NCBI RefSeq assembly: GCF_036010665.1
Contig: NZ_CP108581.1
Coordinates: 5,699,501-5,763,500, forward strand
DNA length: 64,000 nucleotides
DNA from: Microbispora sp. NBC_01189
GTDB lineage: Bacteria; Actinomycetota; Actinomycetes; Streptosporangiales; Streptosporangiaceae
Direction: 5' to 3'
This document shows, piece by piece, positions 1 through 8,288 of the stretch. Positions within the stretch are counted from its first letter, which is position 1; each line of letters opens with the position of its first letter. Made by a program: the position numbers and the translations under genes. The notes beneath the pieces were generated by a model. That model saw nothing but the letters and a program-made list of their open reading frames with translations, was not told where the DNA came from and ran no database searches.

Positions 1-388
1 GGAGGTAGGACGGCCAGAGGAACCCTGGTCCCGCGTCCGCCACGCTCACGACGAACGCGAGCAGCACGCCGGGGATGTACGAGATCAGTCCGAAGATCAG
101 GGAACTTGTCCATATCGGCAGTTCGATCCGCCACCGGGGCTGCATGGCGGCGGCGAGCTGTTCGCCCGTACCCGCTCGGTGCACCCGCCCCGCCGCCCAC
201 GCGGCGCCACCACCGAGGACGATTCCGAAGAAGTAGGCGGGGAGCTGGGCCGCCGCGCTCGCCTCCGGCCAGACCCCGATCCACCAGGTGCCGCGGCCGA
301 ACAGCATGGCCAGATCCAGCGTGACGAGCACCGGCAGCAACCATCGCAGCGGAGAACGACGCAACTCCAGCGACAGCACGCGCTTCAC
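1..388 (-). CDS. ABC transporter permease-like membrane protein (partial, C-terminus off window)
   Basis: Reading from a GTG at 388 gives 129 codons with no stop before the window edge. The translation starts VKRVLSLELRRSPLRWLLP and has hydrophobic stretches that look like membrane segments (around residues 16-30, 48-66 and 100-118). Its GTG overlaps the TGA of the upstream ATPase gene (GTGA, 385-388), so the two are translationally coupled and probably form one ABC exporter. No family could be named from the visible part; the permease role is inferred from context. Confidence 0.65.
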   Translation of the reverse strand, partial: MKRVLSLELRRSPLRWLLPVLVTLDLAMLFGRGTWWIGVWPEASAAAQLPAYFFGIVLGGGAAWAAGRVHRAGTGEQLAAAMQPRWRIELPIWTSSLIFGLISYIPGVLLAFVVSVADAGPGFLWPSYL

Positions 389-1077
389 GCCGGCACCTCC
401 AGCCCGGCGAGGAGGCTCATGTATCCACGTTCCAGCGGGGTGTCTCCCTCTGAACCGGGACGGGCGGCGGCGGCCAGACTCTCCGGATCCCCCTGCCAGA
501 CCAGCCGTCCCTCCGCCATCACCACAATGTCGTCACAGACCGCCGCGGCATCCTCGACCAGGTGAGTGCTGAGCACGACCGCGGTGCCGGACTCCCGGAG
601 CTTCCGTATGACAGCGCGGAACTCCAGTCGCTGCGCGGGATCGAGGCCCACGGTCGGCTCGTCCAACAGCACCAGCCTCGGCTGACCCACGATCGCCGAG
701 GCGATCCCGCATCGGCGGATCATTCCTCCGGACAGCGACTTCATCTTGGCGTCCGACCGTTCGGAAAGATCGACGAAGGCGATGGCCTCGCGTGTCGCGG
801 TGTCCGCTGTGGAATCCGGAAGGCCGCGAAGCCATCCGGAATAACGGACGAAGTCATAGACCGTAAATGCGGGATAGAACCCAAAATGCTGCGGTAGATA
901 TCCGATGTGTCGTCGAGCCCGCCGTACCTCTCGCTGCGAGTCCACCTGCACTCCACAGATTCGTACGGCACCACGAGTCGGCGGCACCACGGTCGCCAGC
1001 ATCCGCAGCAGGGTGGTTTTACCAGCGCCATTTGGCCCGAGCAGGCCGAGCACACCCGGTCGTACACCCAGATCCAC
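385..1077 (-). CDS. ABC transporter ATP-binding protein, 5' end apparently lost
   Basis: Encodes an ABC ATPase with Walker A (GPNGAGKTT), Q-loop (YLPQHFGFYPAFTVYDF), signature LSGGMIRR, Walker B (LVLLDEPTVGLDP) and the switch histidine (STHLVED). It should power the adjacent membrane protein, probably as an exporter. The only usable start in frame is GTG 1077, which leaves just eight residues before the nucleotide-binding core. The frame upstream still reads like the missing beta strands (ISLSRREVIHDVDLGV), but an in-frame TAG lies at 1126-1128 and no ATG, GTG or TTG codon lies between the two. The A-loop aromatic residue is absent. It may be a truncated or decaying gene, or use an unusual start. 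Confidence 0.8.
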   Translation of the reverse strand: MDLGVRPGVLGLLGPNGAGKTTLLRMLATVVPPTRGAVRICGVQVDSQREVRRARRHIGYLPQHFGFYPAFTVYDFVRYSGWLRGLPDSTADTATREAIAFVDLSERSDAKMKSLSGGMIRRCGIASAIVGQPRLVLLDEPTVGLDPAQRLEFRAVIRKLRESGTAVVLSTHLVEDAAAVCDDIVVMAEGRLVWQGDPESLAAAARPGSEGDTPLERGYMSLLAGLEVPA

Positions 1078-1292
1078 GTCGTGAATGACTTCACGCCTGC
1101 TAAGGGATATCTTCTGCGCCCTTAGCTAGATGGGCCCGGGGGCGAGGAGTAGTCGTTTGCCCCGGCATTGCATGTGTGATCGGCTTCCATATTCCTGGTG
1201 AGGGAACTGCGAATGTGCCGGCCGTCGCGCGCGGGGCCGCGGCCCACGCCCGCGCCGCCGGCCTATGCTGGCCGGCGACGACGGGAGAGCGC

Positions 1293-1571
1293 ATGGCGGT
1301 GCTGATCGACCGGCCGAACTGGCCGGGTCCCCGGGGGCTGCTCTGGTCCCACCTGGTCAGCGACTCGTCACTGTGGGAGCTGCACGCGTTCGCCCGCCTG
1401 CTCGACGTGCCGGAACGCGCCTTCGACCGGGACCACTACGACGTGCCGGAGACGGTCTACGACCGGGCCGTCCTGCTCGGCGCCGAGCCGGTCGGCAGCC
1501 AGGAGCTGGTGCGGCGGTTGCGCGCGTCCGGTCTGCGTCGCCCGAAGGCCCGCAGCAGATCTACATTGTAA
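1293..1571 (+). CDS. DUF4031 domain protein
   Basis: A 92-residue protein with the features of DUF4031: an N-terminal MAVLIDRPNWPG, then LWSHLVSDSSLWELHAFA, and RDHYDVPE near the middle. The function is unknown. GGGAGAG sits 5 bp before the ATG at 1293, which supports this start over longer upstream readings. The length matches the family (about 80-100 residues). It ends 11 bp from the stop of the convergent HD gene. Confidence 0.85.
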   Translation: MAVLIDRPNWPGPRGLLWSHLVSDSSLWELHAFARLLDVPERAFDRDHYDVPETVYDRAVLLGAEPVGSQELVRRLRASGLRRPKARSRSTL

Positions 1572-1582
1572 AGGCGGCCGCC

Positions 1583-2197
1583 TCAGAGGGCGGCCAGCTC
1601 CCGGGTCATGTTCGCGCGCGCCCGGTCCTCCCACAGGTCCCGGCCCACGGGAGTGCCGTACAGGCGGGGTTTGCCGAGCAGGGCGCGCAGCACGGCGGCG
1701 CGGCCGGCCCGGAAGGCGTCGTCGGGCACGTGCCGATACTCCTCCCGTACGGCCCTCGCGTACGCCTCGTACGCCTCGGGCGGCGCCCCGAGGATCGCGA
1801 GGTCGGCGTCGCACAGGACGGCCGCGTTCGCGTCGCCGGGCTCGTACGTGTGCCCGGTTGTGAGCCGCACCAGCCGGGCGACCTCGGCGACCCGTTCCGG
1901 GGGCAGACCGCAGGCGGGCAGCCGTGCCTGGGCGAGCTGGGCGCTGTGCTCCTCGTCCCGCCCGGGCCGCCCGTCGTAGACGGCGTCGTGGAACCACGCG
2001 GCCAGCCGTACGGCGTCGGCGTCCGCGGCCTGGGCGGCCAGCGGCTCGATCGCGGACAGGACCGCCCGCAGGTGGGCCGTGGTGTGGTAGCGGCGGTGCG
2101 GCTCCGCCCATCGGGCGGTGAGTTCCGCGGCCAGCGCCCGCCCGGCGGGGGAGCCGGTGAGGCAGGCGGGCCGGGGCGGGCTCCGGTCGTCGGACAT
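1583..2197 (-). CDS. HD-domain metal-dependent phosphohydrolase
   Basis: A 204-residue soluble protein resembling predicted HD phosphohydrolases of the COG4339 type. Visible features are RYHTTAHL near residue 36, the HD doublet in WFHDAVYD near residue 68, and CDADLAILG near residue 128, which supply the metal-binding His/Asp residues expected of an HD fold. The substrate cannot be told from sequence; relatives are assumed to act on nucleotides or phosphoesters. It is a single gene facing DUF4031, with no obvious operon partner. Confidence 0.8.
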   Translation of the reverse strand: MSDDRSPPRPACLTGSPAGRALAAELTARWAEPHRRYHTTAHLRAVLSAIEPLAAQAADADAVRLAAWFHDAVYDGRPGRDEEHSAQLAQARLPACGLPPERVAEVARLVRLTTGHTYEPGDANAAVLCDADLAILGAPPEAYEAYARAVREEYRHVPDDAFRAGRAAVLRALLGKPRLYGTPVGRDLWEDRARANMTRELAAL

Positions 2198-2331
2198 GCT
2201 CCGACCCTAAGCAGTGTCCGCGACCGGGTGGGAACCGCTGTGGGATTGTGCCAAGGCGGTGCCTGCGGCCCGCGCGGCTTTGGCGGATTCGGCCAGAGCG
2301 GCGCGCGACGGCCTGCGCGTAACCTGTCCGT

Positions 2332-3234
2332 GTGCTGCGGCGGATCACCACCATCTCCGACATCGACTCGCCGGCGGGGCTGGCGGAGCTGCTCGACCAC
2401 CACGACTACCTCGCCGACGAGGGGCTCACGACCGCGGCCTATCTCGCGCTCAAGATGGGGCGGCCGCTGTTCCTGGAGGGCGAGGCGGGCGTCGGCAAGA
2501 CCGAGCTCGCCAAGACCCTGGCGGCGATCCTGGGCGCGCCGCTCATCCGGCTCCAGTGCCACGAGGGCCTGGACGCCGCGCAGGCCATGTACGACTGGGA
2601 CTTCCCCCGCCAGCTTCTCCACCTCAAGGCGGCCGAGGCGGCGGGGGCCGCCGACGTGGCCGCGCTGGAGGGCGAGATCTACGACCGGCGGTTCCTGATC
2701 GCCCGGCCGCTGCTGCGGGCCCTGGAGACGCAGCCCAGCGTGCTGCTGGTGGACGAGATCGACCGGGCGGACGACGAGTTCGAGGCGTTCCTGCTGGAGG
2801 TGCTGTCGGACTTCACGATCTCGGTGCCGGAGATCGGGACCATCAGCGCCCCCACACCGCCCGTCGTCGTCCTGACCTCCAACCGGACCCGCGAGGTGCA
2901 CGACGCGCTCAAACGGCGCTGCCTCTATCACTGGCTGGAGCACCCGGATCTCGACCGGGAGGTGGCCATCGTGCGGCGGCGCCTGCCCGGCTGCGCCGAA
3001 CGGCTCGCGGGGGACGTGGCCCGGGCCGCCGGGCGGATGCGCGCGGCCGGCCTGCTCAAGCCGCCGGGTGTCGCGGAGACGCTCGACTGGGCCGAGGCCC
3101 TGCTCACGCTCGGCGCGGCGGAGCTCGACCCGGCCCTGGCCGCCGCCACGCTCGGCGCCCTGCTCAAGCACCGGGAGGACCAGGAGACGGTGCGAGCGGG
3201 AGGGCTGCTCCACGCGGACGGCGGACGTGACTGA
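2332..3234 (+). CDS. MoxR/CoxD-type AAA+ ATPase
   Basis: A 300-residue AAA+ protein of the MoxR family. Walker A is GEAGVGKTE near residue 51, Walker B is LLVDEIDRADDEFEAF near residue 139, and sensor 1 is VVLTSNRTREV near residue 182. With the VWA gene that overlaps it by 8 bp and xdhC downstream, it matches the CoxD-CoxE pair that helps insert the metal centre of CO-dehydrogenase-like molybdenum hydroxylases. Translation starts at GTG 2332. That it serves a molybdoenzyme encoded elsewhere is inference. Confidence 0.88.
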   Translation: MLRRITTISDIDSPAGLAELLDHHDYLADEGLTTAAYLALKMGRPLFLEGEAGVGKTELAKTLAAILGAPLIRLQCHEGLDAAQAMYDWDFPRQLLHLKAAEAAGAADVAALEGEIYDRRFLIARPLLRALETQPSVLLVDEIDRADDEFEAFLLEVLSDFTISVPEIGTISAPTPPVVVLTSNRTREVHDALKRRCLYHWLEHPDLDREVAIVRRRLPGCAERLAGDVARAAGRMRAAGLLKPPGVAETLDWAEALLTLGAAELDPALAAATLGALLKHREDQETVRAGGLLHADGGRD

Positions 3235-4444
3235 CCCGGGCGACCGCCGCCCCACCGAGCGCCGCACACCCGAGGCTCAGGGGATCGGGCCAGGCCGGGC
3301 AGGCGACGCGGAACGGATCATGGGCGGGCTGGTCGGCTTCGCCCGGACGCTCCGGGCGGCCGGGGTGCCGGCCGACCCCCAGCGCACGCGGAACTTCCTG
3401 GCGGCCCTCGCCCACCTCGACGCCGCCGTCGCGCGGGACGTCTACTGGGCGGGCCGCCTCACCCTGTGCGCCGGGCCGGGCGACCTGCCCCGGTACGACC
3501 GCTGCTTCGCCGCCTACTTCTCCGCCGCCCTCCGCCCGGCCCGCCGCGTCCGCGGCACGACGGTGTCCGTGACCCGCCCGGTGGCGGCGCCGTACGGCAC
3601 AGGCGGCCCGGAGACCACCGGCGAGCCGGGCGCGCCGCCGGCCACGGCGAGCGAGATCGAGGTGCTGCGGCACCGGGACGTGGCGCGGATGAGCGAGGCG
3701 GAGCGGCGGGAGGTCCACCGCCTGCTCGCGCTGCTGCGTGGCACGAGACAGGCGCGCAGGTCACGGCGCTACCGGCCGTCGCCCCACGGTCCCGCGTACG
3801 ACCGGCGGCGCACGATCAGGGAGATCCTGCGCGACGGCGGGGAGCCGGCCCGGCCGCGCCGCCGCGCCCGCCGGCGGCGGCCGCTCCGGCTCGTCCTGGT
3901 CGTCGACGTCAGCGGTTCGATGGCCGCCTACGCCGGCACCCTGCTGCGGTTCGCGCACGCGCTGGTGAGGGCCGAGCCCCGGGCGACCGAGGTGTTCAGC
4001 GCGGGGACGCGGCTGACGAGGATCACCGGCGCGCTGCGCCACCACGATCCCGATCTCGCCATGGACGAGTGCTCGGCCGCCATCCCGGACTGGAGCGGCG
4101 GCACCCGCCTGGGCGAGGAGGTGCGGGCCCTGCTGCGGCTGCCCGACCCCCGGGGCGCGATCGTCGTGATCGCCTCCGACGGCTGGGAGAGGGGACCGGC
4201 CGACCTCCTGGGCGCGCAGATGGCCCGGCTTTCCCGGCTCGCCCGCCGGGTGGTGTGGGTCAACCCGCACAAGGGCGATCCCGCCTACCGCCCGCTCACC
4301 GCGGGGATCCGCGCGGCGCTGCCGTACGTCACGGACTTCGTGGCCGGGCACAGCCTGGCCGCGTTCGAGGACCTGGCCGCGCTGCTGGCCGGCCGGCGGG
4401 CGGATCCGGGCGGGGCCGTACGGAGGGGAGGGGCCGATGCGTGA
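3227..4444 (+). CDS. VWA domain protein, CoxE-like
   Basis: A 405-residue protein whose C-terminal half carries a von Willebrand factor A domain with a MIDAS-type DVSGSM motif, followed by WSGGTRLGEEV and a conserved ASDGWERG. The N-terminal part resembles CoxE proteins (GLVGFARTLRAAGVP). GTG 3227 overlaps the moxR stop by 8 bp; ATG 3320 is a possible later start. CoxE-type proteins act with a MoxR ATPase in maturing molybdenum hydroxylases. It overlaps xdhC by 8 bp, so all three should be cotranslated. Confidence 0.85.
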   Translation: MTDPGDRRPTERRTPEAQGIGPGRAGDAERIMGGLVGFARTLRAAGVPADPQRTRNFLAALAHLDAAVARDVYWAGRLTLCAGPGDLPRYDRCFAAYFSAALRPARRVRGTTVSVTRPVAAPYGTGGPETTGEPGAPPATASEIEVLRHRDVARMSEAERREVHRLLALLRGTRQARRSRRYRPSPHGPAYDRRRTIREILRDGGEPARPRRRARRRRPLRLVLVVDVSGSMAAYAGTLLRFAHALVRAEPRATEVFSAGTRLTRITGALRHHDPDLAMDECSAAIPDWSGGTRLGEEVRALLRLPDPRGAIVVIASDGWERGPADLLGAQMARLSRLARRVVWVNPHKGDPAYRPLTAGIRAALPYVTDFVAGHSLAAFEDLAALLAGRRADPGGAVRRGGADA

Positions 4445-5534
4445 CGTGCTCGACCAGGTGCTGGAGTGGTGGGAGTCGGGGCGGCGGTTCGGGCTCGCCA
4501 CCGTCGTCGGCACGTTCCGCAGCGCGCCGCGCCCGCCGGGGGCGGCGATGGCCGTGCTGGACGGCGAGGCGGTCGGCAGCGTGTCGGGGGGCTGCGTCGA
4601 GGGGGCGGTGTACGAACTCGCCACCCGGGTCGCCGGGGACGGGACGCCGGTCCTGCAGCGCTACGGCGTCAGCGACGACGACGCGTTCGCGGTGGGGCTG
4701 ACCTGCGGCGGGATCATCGACGTGTTCGTGGAGCCGGTGTCGCGGCGCGACTACCCGGAGCTGGGGGAGATCGCCGCGGGCGTGGCGTCGCGGCGGCCGG
4801 TCGCGGTGGCCACGATCATCGGCGGTCCCGGCCGGGTGGGCGCCCGCCGGGTGGTGTGGCCGGACCGGGCCTCGGGCTCGCTCGGCTCCGCCCGGCTCGA
4901 CGACGCGGTGGACGACGACGCGCGCGGCATGCTCGCGCAGGGCTCGACGGGCGTGCGGCGGTACGGCCCGGCCGGCGAGCGGCGGCTGGACGACCTGCCG
5001 GTGTTCGTGCTCTCCTTCGCGCCGCCACCGCGCATGCTGGTCTTCGGCGCGATCGACTTCGCCGCGGCCGTCGCGCGGATCGGCCGCTTCCTCGGCTACC
5101 ACGTGGTGGTGTGCGACGCCCGGCCGGTCTTCGCGACGGCCAGGCGGTTCCCCGAGGCCGACGAGGTCGTGGTGGCCTGGCCGCACGACTACCTGACCAC
5201 CACCGAGGTCGACGGGCGCACCGTGATCTGCGTGCTCACCCACGACCCGAAGTTCGACGTGCCGCTGCTGGAGGCGGCGCTGCGCACCCCGGCGGCGTAC
5301 GTGGGGGCGATGGGGTCGCGGCGCACGCACGAGGACCGGCTGGCGCGGCTGCGCGAGGCCGGGCTGTCGGAGGAGGAGCTGTCCCGGCTGCGCTCGCCGA
5401 TCGGGCTCGATCTCGGAGCGCGCACGCCGGAGGAGACCGCCGTGTCGATCGCGGCGGAGCTGATCCGGCTCCGCTGGGGCGGTAGCGGCAGGCCGCTCAC
5501 GGAGACCTCCGGCCGCATCCACGGCGACCGGTGA
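4437..5534 (+). CDS. XdhC/CoxI family molybdenum-hydroxylase maturation factor
   Basis: A 365-residue two-domain XdhC family protein. The N-terminal XdhC_CoxI domain shows FRSAPRPPGAAMAV and GSVSGGCVEGAVYE; the C-terminal Rossmann-type domain starts near MLVFGAIDFAAAVARIG and includes AYVGAMGSRRTHEDR and IGLDLGARTPEETAVSIAAE. XdhC proteins bind molybdenum cofactor, promote its sulfuration and deliver it to xanthine-dehydrogenase-like enzymes. The ATG overlaps the VWA gene, and mocA follows after 6 bp. No hydroxylase subunit genes are nearby. Confidence 0.9.
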   Translation: MRDVLDQVLEWWESGRRFGLATVVGTFRSAPRPPGAAMAVLDGEAVGSVSGGCVEGAVYELATRVAGDGTPVLQRYGVSDDDAFAVGLTCGGIIDVFVEPVSRRDYPELGEIAAGVASRRPVAVATIIGGPGRVGARRVVWPDRASGSLGSARLDDAVDDDARGMLAQGSTGVRRYGPAGERRLDDLPVFVLSFAPPPRMLVFGAIDFAAAVARIGRFLGYHVVVCDARPVFATARRFPEADEVVVAWPHDYLTTTEVDGRTVICVLTHDPKFDVPLLEAALRTPAAYVGAMGSRRTHEDRLARLREAGLSEEELSRLRSPIGLDLGARTPEETAVSIAAELIRLRWGGSGRPLTETSGRIHGDR

Positions 5535-5540
5535 CGCGAC

Positions 5541-6203
5541 GTGACGGACGAGGGGATCGTCGCCGGGCTGCTACTGGCCGCCGGGGGCGGCAGCAGGTTC
5601 GGCGGGCCCAAGGCACTGGTGGAGTTCGAGGGGGAGCGCCTCGCCGGCCGCGGCGTCCGGCTGCTCGCCGAGGGCGGGTGCCGACCCGTGCTGGTCGTCG
5701 TCGGAGCCGCCCAAGCCGCGGTCGAGGCCGAGCTCAGGAGCATGGTCGAGAACGCAGCAGGGGGCGTGGCCGGGAATGCGGAGGTGGGCGCCGAGGCGGG
5801 CGCTGTCGTCGTGCGCAACGAGCTGTGGGAGACGGGCATGGGATCGTCGCTGCGGGCCGGGCTGCGCGCGCTCCCGCCGTCCGCCGCCGCGGTGGTGATC
5901 GCCCTCGCCGACCAGCCACTCGTGCGGCCCGAGGCGGTGCGCCGGCTGATCGCGGCGTTCCGGGGCGGAGCCCGGGTCGCCGTCGCCGCATACGGAGGCG
6001 TGCCGCGCAACCCCGTGCTGATCGCCCGCGAGCACCTCGCGGAGGTCGCGGCGCTGGCCGTGGGCGACGTGGGGGCCCGTCCCTTCCTGCGCGCCCATCC
6101 CGACCTCGTCACGGCCGTGGCCTGCGACGACGTGGGCGATCCGGCCGACGTGGACACCCCGGACGACCTCCGGCGGCTGCGCGGCGGCCGCCCGGCCTTA
6201 TGA
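5541..6203 (+). CDS. MobA/MocA-like nucleotidyltransferase
   Basis: A 220-residue NTP-transferase of the MobA-like type, the group that includes MocA (CTP:molybdopterin cytidylyltransferase). The signature LLLAAGGGSRFGGPKAL binds the nucleotide and LADQPLVRPEAV supplies the metal-binding Asp. It closes the moxR-coxE-xdhC unit, which suggests formation of the cytosine dinucleotide cofactor used by CO-dehydrogenase-type enzymes. Starts at GTG 5541. The exact nucleotide used cannot be read from sequence. Confidence 0.85.
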   Translation: MTDEGIVAGLLLAAGGGSRFGGPKALVEFEGERLAGRGVRLLAEGGCRPVLVVVGAAQAAVEAELRSMVENAAGGVAGNAEVGAEAGAVVVRNELWETGMGSSLRAGLRALPPSAAAVVIALADQPLVRPEAVRRLIAAFRGGARVAVAAYGGVPRNPVLIAREHLAEVAALAVGDVGARPFLRAHPDLVTAVACDDVGDPADVDTPDDLRRLRGGRPAL

Positions 6204-6238
6204 TCACGAGGAATCATCCGGCCGAGCGGGAGCGTGTC

Positions 6239-7039
6239 ATGGCGGAGCAGGCGCCCGGCGGGTTCGACGTCAACCAGCCCAACGTCGCCCGAATGTACGA
6301 CTACTACCTGGGCGGCAAGAACCACTTCCCCGCCGACCGGGCGGCGGCCGAGCGGGTGATCGAGCTGTCGCAGGGCCATGTGCGGGAGGCCGTACGGGAG
6401 AACCGCGCGTTCCTCGGCCGGGCCGTGCGCTTCCTGGCCCGCGAGCGCGGCATCCGCGCGTTCCTCGACCTCGGCGCGGGGCTGCCGACGCAGGGCAACG
6501 TCCACGAGATCGCCCTCGACGTCTCGCCCGACGTGCGGGTGACGTACGTGGACAACGACCCGGTGGTGGCGGCGCACGCGCGGGCGCTGCTCGAAGGCGA
6601 CCTCCGGGTGCGTTTCGCGCAGGCCGACCTGCGGCGGCCGGAGGAGGTCGTCGCCGCGGCGGAGGCGAACGGCTTCGCCCTCGACCGGCCCGTGGCGCTG
6701 CTGCTGGTGTCGTGCCTCCACTTCGTGCGCGACGAGGAGGACCCGGAGGGGCTCATGGCCGCCTACCGCGAACTGCTCCCCTCCGGCAGTCACGTCGTGA
6801 TCTCGCACGTCAGCGCCGATCCCCTTCCGGACGCGATGGCCGCGATGAGCCGTGTGTACAGCAAGGCGAACGCGCCGTTCGAGGCCCGGCCCGCCACCCA
6901 GATCGCCCGGTTCTTCGACGGGTTCGACCTGGTGGAGCCTGGAGTCGTCGAGTTGAACCGGTGGCGGCCCGAGCCCGACGCGCTGCCGCTGAGCGGGCCG
7001 GTCCTGCCGGTGCTCGGCGGAGTCGCCCGACGCCCCTGA
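6239..7039 (+). CDS. SAM-dependent methyltransferase, DUF574 family
   Basis: A 266-residue protein of the actinobacterial DUF574 (Methyltransf_19) family. The diagnostic start is NQPNVARMYDYYLGGKNHF, followed by the SAM-binding FLDLGAGLPTQGNVHE and VTYVDNDPVV. These proteins are numerous in actinomycetes and their substrates are unknown. ATG 6239 has GGGAG about 7 bp upstream; an in-frame ATG at 6200 overlaps the mocA stop as ATGA and would add 13 residues. Whether it belongs to the molybdenum operon is unclear. Confidence 0.85.
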   Translation: MAEQAPGGFDVNQPNVARMYDYYLGGKNHFPADRAAAERVIELSQGHVREAVRENRAFLGRAVRFLARERGIRAFLDLGAGLPTQGNVHEIALDVSPDVRVTYVDNDPVVAAHARALLEGDLRVRFAQADLRRPEEVVAAAEANGFALDRPVALLLVSCLHFVRDEEDPEGLMAAYRELLPSGSHVVISHVSADPLPDAMAAMSRVYSKANAPFEARPATQIARFFDGFDLVEPGVVELNRWRPEPDALPLSGPVLPVLGGVARRP

Positions 7040-7188
7040 GGCGCCGCCGGACCTGCTGTGCCGCCACCGGACCTCCCTGCGCCGCCCCTTGGCGGAGTGG
7101 CCGCGGCCGGTCGGTGTCGTTAGCCTTGGTCACGCCGACGGAACATCATTCGGTTACTCACCGGTGTACGCGCGGAAGGACGAGGCGG

Positions 7189-8223
7189 ATGCGGATCGGG
7201 ATGGCCCTCAACTACTCCGGGGGCTTCAAGGAGACGGTCGCGGAGCTGGCCGACTACGAGCGGGCCGGGCTCGACATCGTTTTCGTCGCCGAGGCGTACA
7301 GCTTCGACGCGGTCAGCCAGCTCGGCTACATCGCGGCGCGGACCGAGCGGCTGCGGATCGCCTCGGGCATCCTGCCGATCTACTCCCGCACGCCGGCGCT
7401 ACTGGCCATGACGGCCGCGGGCCTCGACTACGTCTCCGACGGGCGTTTCACCCTCGGCCTCGGCGCCTCCGGCCCGCAGGTGATCGAGGGCTTCCACGGC
7501 GTGCCGTACGACGCGCCGCTCGGCCGCACCCGCGAGATCATCGAGATCTGCCGCAAGGTCTGGCGGCGCGAGCGGCTGGAGTACGAGGGACGGCACTACA
7601 CCCTCCCTCTGGAGGGCGGCACCGGCCTCGGCAAGCCGCTCAAGCTGATCAACCACCCGGTGCGCGAGCGCATCCCGATCGTCGTCGCGGCGATCGGGCC
7701 GAAGAACGTCGAGCTGGCCGCGGAGCTCGCCGAGGGCTGGGAGCCGATCTTCTTCATGCCCGAGAAGGCCCGAGAGGTGTGGGGCGCGTCGCTGACCGCC
7801 GGCGGGGCGCGCCGCGACCCCGCGCTCGGCGAGCTGGACGTGATCGCGCAGGCCGTGCTGGCGATCGGCGACGACGTCGAGGACGTGCTGGACCTGGGCC
7901 GCTCGATGGCCGCTCTCTACATCGGCGGCATGGGCGCCAAGGGCAGGAACTTCTACAACGACCTCGCCCGCCGCTACGGCTACGAGAAGGAGGCCGAGCA
8001 GATCCAGAACCTCTACCTGGAGGGCAGGAAGGAGGAGGCCGAGGCGCTGGTGCCGCGGGAACTGCTCGAACGCGTCTCCCTGGCCGGGCCGGAGGGCCAC
8101 GTCAGGGAGCGGATCGCGGCGCTGCGCGAGGCCGGGGTCACCACGCTCAACGTCGCCCCGTTCGCGCACACCCACGCGGAGCGGGTCGGGCTCATCGAGA
8201 AGATCAAGGACCTGGCGTCCTGA
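7189..8223 (+). CDS. LLM-class F420-dependent oxidoreductase
   Basis: A 344-residue luciferase-like monooxygenase (TIM barrel). It shows FVAEAYSFDAVSQLGYIAARTERLRIASGI in two pieces typical of F420-dependent members, then FTLGLGASGPQVIEGFHG and PIVVAAIGPKNVELAAELAEGW. Such enzymes reduce or oxidise substrates with coenzyme F420; the substrate is not predictable. GAAGGACGAGGCGG precedes ATG 7189. It appears to be transcribed alone from the 149-bp gap upstream. Confidence 0.88.
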   Translation: MRIGMALNYSGGFKETVAELADYERAGLDIVFVAEAYSFDAVSQLGYIAARTERLRIASGILPIYSRTPALLAMTAAGLDYVSDGRFTLGLGASGPQVIEGFHGVPYDAPLGRTREIIEICRKVWRRERLEYEGRHYTLPLEGGTGLGKPLKLINHPVRERIPIVVAAIGPKNVELAAELAEGWEPIFFMPEKAREVWGASLTAGGARRDPALGELDVIAQAVLAIGDDVEDVLDLGRSMAALYIGGMGAKGRNFYNDLARRYGYEKEAEQIQNLYLEGRKEEAEALVPRELLERVSLAGPEGHVRERIAALREAGVTTLNVAPFAHTHAERVGLIEKIKDLAS

Positions 8224-8288
8224 CAAGCGGCCCGGGCGCGGCGCGCAGGGTGAGCGGGATGCCCGGAGGACGGCGGTAAAGTCCGTTT

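Noticed and set aside
1368-3267. Long open frames on both strands across the HD and MoxR genes
   Set aside because: They are GC-driven shadow frames made of Arg/Pro/Gly-rich translation; the true frames contain complete domain motifs.
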